DNA from: Clytia hemisphaerica
Lineage: Eukaryota; Cnidaria; Hydrozoa; Leptothecata; Clytiidae
Length of the DNA stretch: 64,000 bases
Direction of reading: 5' to 3'
NCBI GenBank assembly: GCA_902728285.1
Contig: CACVBU010000598.1
Location: 400,203-464,202 of the forward strand
The translations under genes were made by a program, and so were the position numbers. Every line of letters begins with the position of its first letter. Positions within the stretch are counted from its first letter, which is position 1. Positions 10,801 through 18,682 of this stretch are shown here, piece by piece. The notes under the pieces were generated by a model. That model was not told where the DNA came from. It made no database searches and saw only the letters and a program-made list of their open reading frames with translations.

Positions 10801-12569
10801 ATTCGAACTGATTTTGACGAAGTTCCACATCCCTAAATTGACATATTTGTACTGAAATAATAATGAAAAGGCAAAATGGTTTCAATTAACGTTACTAAAG
10901 TGACCTTGGTTCATTCGAATACGGTATTCAAAGTTAAAAAGGCTATTTTTGAGAATTTTTTTATGTCAACACTTTTCATTCCGATAGGAGGTTAAGAATT
11001 CACTCACCTTTGTCCTTCTGCGTCTCTTTTCATCGCTTCTTTCACGTATCGCTTTCTTTCATTGCGCTTATCCTCCAATTCTGTTTGAATATTGTGGACT
11101 TTATCTGCTAACAAGTGAAAATAGTCTTCTTTACTGGCGGCAGAACTATAAAGTTCTTCTTCAGCTTTTTGAACGTTTGAAATAAGGTTTTTCCACTTGT
11201 TTGTTTTTGTTGTACCTGGCTCGTTGATTCCTTGTGGCACAATGGCAGAAATACTGAAAAAAGAATGGACAGTTCTTGTGGGGTTCTTGTGCTTATCCTT
11301 ACTTTTTGATATCCTCAACATCAACGAACGGTTTCAAGATACCTTCCAACAAACACCAGTCATTGCGTATAGACGCAACAAAAACTTGAAAGATCTACTT
11401 GGACAAACATCAATATCCGATAACAAAGTCACAAGAAAACAACAAAAACTGAAAGGAAAGTGCCAGCCTTGCTTAACAAGGATAGGAAACCTTTGCTGTA
11501 AACAAATAATGTCAACCTCAACCTTCACCAGCCAACAAACCAAAAGGACATACCAGATCTTCCAAAACGTTAACTGCAAAAGCACTCGTATCATCTACCT
11601 CCTGGAATGCAACTAATGTCACATCAAATATATTGGAAAAAGCGAGACCCAATTCAATCAAAGACTCAATAACCAAAGAAGTAATGCATACAGACCACGA
11701 CAAGAGACAATCCCAGCGTGTAAACATTTCCACCAAACCAACCACGATTTCAACAGAGACGCAAAGTTCACCATCATCGAGCAGATCAATGAGACAGATA
11801 TAGAAAGAATGAAAATGATAATACTACAGAGAGAAAACTTCTGGATCAAAGAACTGAGAACCCTCACACCTCATGATTGAACCAAGAACTCAATCTTCTC
11901 CAACCGAGCGCCTAAGTCTGATTTACACGTTCATTTTAGACCAAATTCAACTTATCAGATGGCCCCATTTACACCAACCCATTTTCAAGCCGAAATCGCC
12001 TAAAATGACATATTTGTCCAATTTGACGTCAAATAATTTTGTATAGAAACACTTTTTTTTATATAGAAATATCATTCCCTTGAGAACGGACTGAGTCCGA
12101 AACATGTCGGGAAAAATCAAAATATAATAGCCGCATTCTTTTTCACCGTCCAACATATCCTTACTTTTTGATTAAGAGCAGTGACCCTGGGGTAAAGGGT
12201 CGGGGTTGCAACCAGTCAAGGTGACCGACGGGGACCAATTGTGTTTTTCAAGGAAACAGAAATGCACTGTAAGGGTGTGTTTTACGAAAATTGCAAATGA
12301 ATTTTGAAATAGTTTGTAATTTTGTGCTCATTAGAAAGGTAGTCATGAGTCATTAAAGTCATGAATATAAAATATTTTCGAGTACAGAAAATTTAAAACT
12401 GTAAAAAGATTTTCAAAAAGATTTGTTATCTGAAATTTATCACAAAAACCAACAAACGAGCCCATTTTCTTCCTTTTTCTTGTTAAACTAGTATACTTAC
12501 AGTCGATCAACTAGATGTTTACGCTGGCTTTGATTGATTCTGCCTCTCCAATCATCATTTGAAATGTTG
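7611..12569 (-). CDS. Tandem double-KIX-domain gene (CBP-derived), 5' end not found
   Basis: Six exons are proposed on the minus strand: 12501-12569, 11008-11253, 9884-9940, 8531-8671, 8090-8170 and 7611-7858. All internal junctions are phase 2 with good GT-AG sites. The first two encode a KIX domain closely matching the KIX of the CBP gene upstream. The third and fourth encode an acidic, lysine-rich linker. The last two encode a second KIX. The KIX intron sits at the same codon and phase as in CBP, so the exons were copied as a pair, twice. No TAZ, bromodomain or acetyltransferase exon is seen. KIX binds activator helices such as phospho-CREB, Myb and MLL, so a decoy or adaptor role is possible (inference). 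The last exon has one extra T after its acceptor that shifts the frame. The first exon and promoter were not found. Confidence 0.6.
8090..8170 (-). CDS. Second KIX copy (KIX-A), helix 1 exon
   Basis: The exon encodes QDWHESITETQRREHIDEL, aligned to CBP KIX helix 1 (GWH at the start, last Leu codon split CT|GTAAGT). It is more diverged than KIX-B. The acceptor TGAAG|A gives the phase required by the preceding linker exon. Confidence 0.65.
8531..8671 (-). CDS. Linker exon 2 of the double-KIX gene (proposed)
   Basis: A 141-nt symmetric phase-2 exon (acceptor TTTCAG|G, donor GG|GTAATT). It encodes a Glu/Lys-rich segment with the basic cluster VKKRK, a possible nuclear-localisation signal. It is disordered by composition. 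It could be omitted or joined by exon skipping without changing frame. Confidence 0.5.
9085..9814 (-). repeat. GGACCTACC-end modular repeat, copy near 9 kb
   Basis: Imperfect modules contain CGGGCTCCGTCACATT and GATTCTTATAGATAAACATG (twice, near 9085 and 9437). They end with a (GAAC)n microsatellite at 9741-9772 and the terminus GGTAGGTCCAAAAAA. The orientation is opposite to the copy at 41514-42421. Noncoding. Confidence 0.6.
9884..9940 (-). CDS. Linker exon 1 of the double-KIX gene (proposed)
   Basis: A 57-nt symmetric phase-2 exon with acceptor TTTCAG|T and donor GA|GTAAGT. It encodes a short hydrophobic-acidic segment ending LMNLEPTE. There is no family match; the call rests on good splice sites and conserved phase only. 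Confidence 0.45.
9983..10212 (+). mobile_element. TTAA-flanked MITE, TTTGCGG subtype
   Basis: Terminal inverted repeat GGGAACTAATTTTTGCGG, TTAA at 9979-9982 and 10213-10216. The internal motifs are all of the TTTGCGG/CCGCAAA type and the interior repeats GTTCCCGCAAA. It lies in the intron between the first KIX copy and the linker exon 9884-9940. Confidence 0.75.
10277..10638 (+). mobile_element. TTAA-flanked MITE, TTTTCGCGG subtype
   Basis: Starts GGGAAGAAATTTTCGCGG and ends AAAATTTTTTCCC, bounded by TTAA at 10273-10276 and 10639-10642. It is only 60 bp from the previous element. All motifs are the CGCGAAATTA type. Confidence 0.75.
11008..11253 (-). CDS. First KIX copy (KIX-B), helices 2 and 3 exon
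   Basis: The exon reads in frame from the previous one and includes the identical block [12 protein letters not shown] of helix 3, then a basic tail (KRNERKRYVKEAMKR). Compared with CBP, helix 2 is diverged and the tyrosine equivalent to human CBP Y658 is His. The exon ends at the donor AAAG|GTGAGT, one base before an in-frame TGA, so splicing onward is expected. Confidence 0.75.
11311..12155 (+). mobile_element. Penelope-like element fragment, GIY-YIG endonuclease end
   Basis: The plus-strand frame from 11311 encodes the C-terminal part typical of Penelope-like elements: PVIAYRRNKNLKDLL, a Cys-bearing IIYLLECN, then CHIKYIGKS (GIY-YIG nuclease) and a tail ACKHFHQTNHDF followed by FWIKELRTLTPHD. 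An in-frame TAA replaces a residue of the CxxC pair near 11614 and another stop follows PHD. It is flanked by the exact 17-bp direct repeat TATCCTTACTTTTTGAT (11294-11310 and 12156-12172), a target-site duplication, so this is a 5'-truncated insertion. It sits within the intron between the two exons of the first KIX copy. Confidence 0.8.
12501..12569 (-). CDS. First KIX copy (KIX-B), helix 1 exon
   Basis: The exon encodes DDW followed by a helix whose stretch [10 protein letters not shown] is identical to the CBP KIX helix 1 at 24552-24641. The donor CT|GTAAGT interrupts the same Leu codon as in CBP. Two overlapping acceptors occur (start 12569 or 12571); 12569 gives the same phase as CBP. 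Confidence 0.7.
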
Positions 12570-14117
12570 CTCTAAAATACAAAACGAAAGCAATCAAGTG
12601 TACACAAATTATAAAAATTCATAGTGATTTGAACTCCTCGAAGGTAAAATCAGCAGAATTGTTTATGACATACACGAGCAATTTAGAAAATAAGAATTAT
12701 GGAGGAGTGTACTTTCCATTCAAGTTTCAATAAATAGGATCTCCTCCAAAGATCACATTTTACAAACTACTCGTCTCAGACGATTTTTCCGTCTCTTCAG
12801 TATAAATGAAACTAAAGTCTATCCAGATATAATTGGCAGTGGAAACAAGAATGCCTGTAACTTTTGATAGTCAAATATAATTTAGAAATTTTTTTTTGCT
12901 TGTTTTAGAGAATCAAAAGCGCTATATTTGAATGTATTTTTGGTTGAAAAATTCGCGATTTTTAGCGGTTGAATTTGCGATGGCAAAAATTGGGCTTTTT
13001 TTCTACTTATGCTACCAGTAAAAATGAGTCATCTTAACGTACAGCGTTAAGATGGCTCAAACTGAACTCGTCCTTTGTATTATTAATTAGAATCTAAATC
13101 AACAAAACAATACGTCACCATCAGGTACCATTTATAGACTTTTACTATTTAAAGACTTTTTCTTAGACTTTTCAAATTTCGATGTAAATCTTCAGCTCCT
13201 TCTACAAATTCCGTTAAAAAATAGGTCACGAAGAAACCTTTTCATGGTCAAATTCTGTGAAACAAGAGCACGTGTCATATACTTTTAGGGTACTTTTGGT
13301 GCCGAAATTCTATTGTAATGTCACGTGACCTCGGTAGGATCTCTACCGAAATACGGCTCACTTTACAGCCAAAGCACGCTATCTAGCCATTCGGGCATTA
13401 TAAATCTGTTGGGGTCACCTGTCATAACCGTGCATTTTACAGACCGGCCAAAATTGCCCTCTTTGCCTAAATTAGCCCTAGGTTACTGTATCTTAGGATT
13501 GGAAAATACTATTGGCTTGGAATTATGACAAGGATATTGCACTTGGCAATCCTGAGAAAAAAGGCAGTCTCGTGGGTGGTTAATATTAGCGATTTTAACA
13601 CTAAAAATATAAAAGAATGGCGTTAGATGTTAGGGCGGTAGATTCTCTATACCAGTTTTGTGTAAATTTAAAACGCATTAAATGATAATTCCTAATTTAT
13701 GAGGATTTTACTTAAATAAACTGTACTTGAATAAAAGAGATTTTATTCTTGGTCAAAGCAGATCAAAGTTTTCCGGTTTAGATGGTTTGTAAAATTCCAA
13801 CCAAGTATTTGCAAACTACCTAAGATTTCAATATCTACCTTTGGTGAAAATTTTAAGTCAACAGCTCTAGTAGGTCCTGACCGGTGTGACCGGTCTGAAA
13901 AGTACCAAATATGACACCAATCTTTTTCAGTGACAGTTTTTTGCAAAATAGCCATTAAAAACAAATGTACCAATCAGGCAGGTGGCTGAACAAATCGTTG
14001 TTTGCAAATCATCTCTAATTATCCATACTTTTACCAATGGTCGAAATTTCAAGTTCATAGCTCTTGCCAATCTTGAGATTTTAAGCCCCCCCCTCCAGAA
14101 TGCTTCCCCTAGTAAAA
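12570..14117. other. Region upstream of the double-KIX gene; no exon recognised
   Basis: The missing 5' exon and promoter of the double-KIX gene should be here or beyond. I found no minus-strand start codon followed by a convincing phase-2 donor. A short perfect inverted repeat (CATCTTAACG, 5-nt loop) lies near 13032-13056. Otherwise AT-rich noncoding sequence. Confidence 0.4.
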
Positions 14118-14533
14118 ACAAGCTAGATGCTGAATGGACCTACCTGATGATGAAAGTTGGATAGCAATACGAGGAGAAAAAAACCAGTCAAAAAATGTAC
14201 CGTTTAGCTGTTCCGGCGATTTTTAGAAAGTTCCGGCTTCAAAAATCAGTTTTATTGACAATTGAACCATGCTTGATCGTGGACAATGCTATTAACAATG
14301 TTTTTGTGTGAAAAAACAACCAATTATAAGGAAAAAGTCCGATGAAAATCTGCAAAAACGGCGATTTCCGGCATTTCGGCATTTTCGGCCGGAAAAGAAT
14401 TTTTGTCAAAAATCGGACTCTGCCATGTTTTGGGCATTGCTAATACGCATAATAATACGTAACAGACGGACGGACGAACGGACGGACGGACATCGGTTAA
14501 TTTATAGGACCTCCAAGGTAGGTCCAAAAATGG
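14118..14533 (-). repeat. GGACCTACC-end modular repeat, short copy
   Basis: Left edge AGATGCTGAATGGACCTACC, right edge GGACCTCCAAGGTAGGTCC. It contains a GGAC/GAAC microsatellite (14463-14492) and modules with TTCCGGC and AAATCGGACTCTGCCATG. It is inverted relative to 41514-42421. Confidence 0.6.
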
Positions 14534-14850
14534 AAGGATTTTAAGCTTAAAATTTATTGAATTTGGCTAAATATTGACGGAAAAGTCTCTTTTACATTCT
14601 TCCACTTTGTACCACACGTTATTTTCTTCAGCCAGAATCATAAGCTTTGTTCGTTGCTTTTTAGCATTACTTAGTCAAAAAGGTTACATCCTAAAAAAGT
14701 CATCGTCCTCACTTTTTTGAAGTCGTCATCAAACTAGTATACCTCTATTTGCCTTAGTTTGGGCTTAGGGCTTAAAGTGTTAAAAAAATAAGAGCAGCAG
14801 AGCATCGGTAAATTTACTGGTTTTTATAAAAAAAGAGTACAGCTTAAATG

Positions 14851-15140
14851 GGGCCTGGAATTCCCGAGTTATTTTTTTCCGAGTTATTCTTTCGAATTAT
14901 TTTGCATGTGACGTCATAATTTCAGTTTTTATGAGGTCACCACAAAAGTGATAACTCGAGAAGTTAAAGACACGAAAAGAAACCAAGTTACAAAACACCA
15001 AATAACTCGGAAAGTTAAAAACTCAAAAACAACTCGAGTTATTATTTTTGTGATGACGTCATAATGACGTAACAAAACTGAAATTATGACGTCATATGTA
15101 AAATAACTCGGATAAAATTAACTCGGGAATTCCAGGCTCC
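14851..15140. mobile_element. Palindromic MITE with GGCCTGGAATTCCCGAGTTA ends
   Basis: Long inverted arms meet near the middle and contain repeated TGACGTCATAA and AACTCGAG motifs. The flanks AGCTTAAAT and AACTTAAAT match at 8 of 9 positions, consistent with an 8-9 bp target duplication (hAT or Mutator type). No coding capacity. Confidence 0.75.
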
Positions 15141-16831
15141 AACTTAAATTGTTGGGTTACCAGTCATTTTTCACCACACATCCATTCTTGCAAATCAAGC
15201 CATACATATTGATTCAATGCCATAAATGAGCAATGTTCAATCAACTGTTTTTGACATTGTTTCTTTTATTCAGTTTTCGTTATAAGTTATCTAAACGAGA
15301 CAAAGAAAAGATATAATATATGTAGTATACCATTTTTCAAACATAAAGACAGAAATCACTTTATGGAAATCTAAATCTCTAGAGCATATTTTGGTGGATG
15401 ACAGGCTACAGAGAAAGACTAGAGGTTTTATATATGATACACAGTAGAATTTCAAAGTGTCAGATAAAATTCTAAGTAAAAAGGACACAGACAATAAACA
15501 GATTGACAGGGGGTAAAAACGAATAAAAACGCGTATTTCTGTAGTAAAAACTAAAATTTTACGATATCTTTAGTTGATAATTGTAGCAAGCATCGATATT
15601 ATTCACAAAATATCCCAATAAAATTCGGACATGATTCGTAAAAAATAAAAAGTACCAAAACGCAAAAAGAATTCCTTTAAGTACAAGATATGATCAAAAA
15701 TTAAATTTAATTTATATTGTAGAGATAACTAAAAAAAAAGCAATCTAAAAGAAGCTTTTTTCCAAAATATTCTTACGATTTCTTACGGACTTAATGAATA
15801 TTATTACTGACTTCACACAAAATCGACAGCGACAATGATGAAATTTCGACGACATTTTAAATATTATTGATTTTATCTGTACAGATATAAAAAATAACAG
15901 TAACATGACTGGAAAAGGGGTTAAGGACCGTTGGAAAGTTACCTCCAAATTGTATTTCAATTTTCCGTGTTAAAAATTAATGGCCTGAATAAATTTCTCT
16001 TTTTACAAAAAATGAAGTTTTATTAATTTAAAGTTGAAGAAAAAAATGTTGACAAAAAAATAATTTTACTGATAAGCAAGATGTAATAAACAATTATGAT
16101 GAAAACAAAAAAAAAGTGATCTTAAAAACTAGGCTAAAATTTCTTGGTCGTTCTCAATACAAAATCTATGGTTAATAATGCTTCCATTGTAGTAGTAAAT
16201 ATAATATTATTAATACTAAAGACTTCTTTTTCCATAACAGTATATAATACAATTTCTATTCGTGGTTCAAAAGTAATTTCTCTCCACGAAAAGTTACGGA
16301 GTAATTTGAAAACTTTCCTCCTGGAGGACTATAATAAAAGAGGCAATTCTACGACCAAACTATGTCTTGACCTCTGAGATACTCTTTTCATAATAATAAC
16401 AATAATACAATATCTTTTAAAAACAAACCCTTTACACAAATGATGGAGGATTCGAAAATATAAAAATGGCAATTTGTTTGACGGTCTTGAAAGGGAAGTG
16501 TAATAATGAGCCTTACGTGAATGCGAAATCTTCATTAGGCCATTCTAGAGACTACCAACAAAACACAATGTGGGCGGACAAGCGTGTGTGATAGGCACTA
16601 GCTAGTCTCGTTTGAAAAAATAACACAACTAGGCAGGTATCCCTTCCCTTCAGAATCATAAAAAATCGATATAAGTCAGGCAGCTCTTACGCGAATAAAT
16701 AGTTCCAAAAAAGTATAAATAATTTTATTTCGTTTGAGCTATTGTGTAAGTAAAAGCGGCCAATGACATGATCTGTTTTCGTTTTTGGCGATAGAAGATA
16801 GCAAAACTAAAGAATACAGAGAAGCGATATA
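15141..16831 (-). other. Probable 3' UTR and downstream flank of the CBP gene
   Basis: AT-rich sequence directly after the CBP stop codon. The minus-strand signal AATAAA occurs about 100 nt beyond the stop and again at several places further down (for example near 16020 and 15264). I cannot tell which is used. No other gene is seen. Confidence 0.4.
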
Positions 16832-18682
16832 TCATAGCGACTCAGCAAACTGCAGTAAAATATCATCTTGTTCATTAACAGGATTATTATCAAGCATTTG
16901 ATGTTGTGACATGTTGCTCCCCGGCATCTCCGATTTAACGGAGGACGGTTGTAAATTGGAAGAAGGGTCCATGTTTGGTGTGTTAGCTTGTTGTGCCGGT
17001 GAATTGATGGAATGCATAGCAGGCGAAGTTAAGGGTTGATTGGATAGCGGTTGAGCGGGAGAAGGTGACATGTGTTGTTGTTGTGCTTGTTGCTGAGGAG
17101 ACATGACGGGATGAGGTGAAGGCGCTCGCAGGTTCGGTGAAGGCGACATCGAAGGACGTGGTGAAGGGTTCGACATTTGATTGGCCATCTGTTGCTGTTG
17201 CGGAGGTGACATGATTCCTGCTTGGTTCATCATTTGGTTCATGCCTTGATTGACACGATTGTTGTTCGCTGCAGCAGCCATCATTTGTGGTGTGGTTTGG
17301 TTGTTGTTCGGAACCATGTTCTGACCAGGCGGTAACATAGCGTCATTTGAAAACTGTCTATTCATTCCCATAAGAGCAGGGTTCATTTGTTGGTTGGGCG
17401 TCATCTGGTTGTTAAAACCAGGCCCACTCATTTGGTTCATATTAACATTGTTCATATTAGCAGCAAGAGCCATCCGCTGTCGGTATTGTTGCTGCTGTTG
17501 CTGTTGTTGTTGGAAACGAAGTTGTTGAAGCCATTTCTGTTGTTGTAAAGACGACATTGGCATTCCCATTGGACGCTTCGGAGGCATCCCGTAACGATGG
17601 AAAGGACCGCGCGGACCAGCACGATTTTGTATTGCGTTGAATAACTGTTGCATGGGGACTTGGCTATTAGTGTTCATATTAGGGTTCATCATCATACCAG
17701 GGTTCTGAGGGTTTTGTTGTGGTATCATTTGGTTTGTGCTCATGTTGGGCGGAACGTTCATTTGTTGTTGATTGAAATTGTTCATATTATTCATCATGCT
17801 ATTGTTCTGGTTTTGTTGTTGTTGCTGTACATTCATCATGTTATTTTGTTGCATGTTATTATTGTTGGGGAAATTATTTGGTCCAGCGAATCGCGGTTGT
17901 TGTGGTTGGTTTGGATTCATCATGTTCATATTACGGTTGTTGATATCGTTTGTTTGTTGCGGTGCGACCACCGGTGGTGGTGGTTTAGCAGTGACGTTGG
18001 GTGGTGGAGGGGTACCTGAAATGGAGGTCATGTTGATCGGTTTTTGTTTGATTTGCATAGGTGGTGTTCCCATGGGTCGTTGTTGTGCAGGGTTGAAATT
18101 CATAGTGGAAGAATTTTGGGAGTTTTGTTGCATGGATTGTTGCTGCTGTTGCTGAGCCTGTTGCTGTTTTTGCGCTTGTTGTTGTGCTTGTTGCTGTGCA
18201 GCTTGAGCCTGTTGCTGTGCTTGTGATGGCATGTTCATTGTAGCGATACGACGACGTAAGATTTGACGTTGGTGAAGTTTTTGTTGCAATTGTTGTTGCT
18301 TCAATTTCTGTTTGATGTGTTGACAGTAAGGAACCAGACACTGAGAACGTGTGCACGATTTGGCGTGATAACAACACAACGCAATGAGCTGCTTGCAAAT
18401 GGGACATCCTTGAGTCGTTTTCCTTTTGCAATTTTTGGCGTGGGAAACGACTTTCTTCATCTTCAAGCACGCTTGCTTATTGCACGTTTTCGCGTTACAA
18501 TATGTTGCATGGTCCAAGGATTCGATACATCGTTCGATTGATTTACGTCGAGCTTCTTGGGCGTTGATGGCGCTTGTTTTGTTGGCGCTATTTGGTTGTT
18601 CAGTTTCAATATCCAGACCGAGTTTCTCCATTTTATGCTCGTGACCTTTGTCCTTGTAGCAAATTGTACACAGGTCGAAATC
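16832..18682 (-). CDS. CBP exon 21: ZZ end, TAZ2, Gln-rich C-terminus
   Basis: [18 protein letters not shown] completes ZZ, then TAZ2 ([15 protein letters not shown] to CQHIKQKL). The remaining roughly 450 residues are Gln/Asn/Met/Pro-rich, with SPSPRPS-type repeats and the conserved acidic end. The segment where NCBD normally lies shows only [20 protein letters not shown]-like sequence. Stop TGA at 16832-16834. Confidence 0.95.
   Translation of the reverse strand, partial: DFDLCTICYKDKGHEHKMEKLGLDIETEQPNSANKTSAINAQEARRKSIERCIESLDHATYCNAKTCNKQACLKMKKVVSHAKNCKRKTTQGCPICKQLIALCCYHAKSCTRSQCLVPYCQHIKQKLKQQQLQQKLHQRQILRRRIATMNMPSQAQQQAQAAQQQAQQQAQKQQQAQQQQQQSMQQNSQNSSTMNFNPAQQRPMGTPPMQIKQKPINMTSISGTPPPPNVTAKPPPPVVAPQQTNDINNRNMNMMNPNQPQQPRFAGPNNFPNNNNMQQNNMMNVQQQQQNQNNSMMNNMNNFNQQQMNVPPNMSTNQMIPQQNPQNPGMMMNPNMNTNSQVPMQQLFNAIQNRAGPRGPFHRYGMPPKRPMGMPMSSLQQQKWLQQLRFQQQQQQQQQYRQRMALAANMNNVNMNQMSGPGFNNQMTPNQQMNPALMGMNRQFSNDAMLPPGQNMVPNNNQTTPQMMAAAANNNRVNQGMNQMMNQAGIMSPPQQQQMANQMSNPSPRPSMSPSPNLRAPSPHPVMSPQQQAQQQHMSPSPAQPLSNQPLTSPAMHSINSPAQQANTPNMDPSSNLQPSSVKSEMPGSNMSQHQMLDNNPVNEQDDILLQFAESL

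Noticed and set aside
12080-12125. Possible hammerhead ribozyme (CTGAG...GAAAC) in the Penelope-like fragment
   Set aside because: CTGA and GAAAC are separated by only four bases, with no stem II, so the core cannot form.
17648-18644. Several long plus-strand open frames rich in Leu/Cys/His/Ile
   Set aside because: They are the reverse complement of the CBP Gln/Asn-rich coding exon; CAG/AAC repeats read backwards give long open frames.
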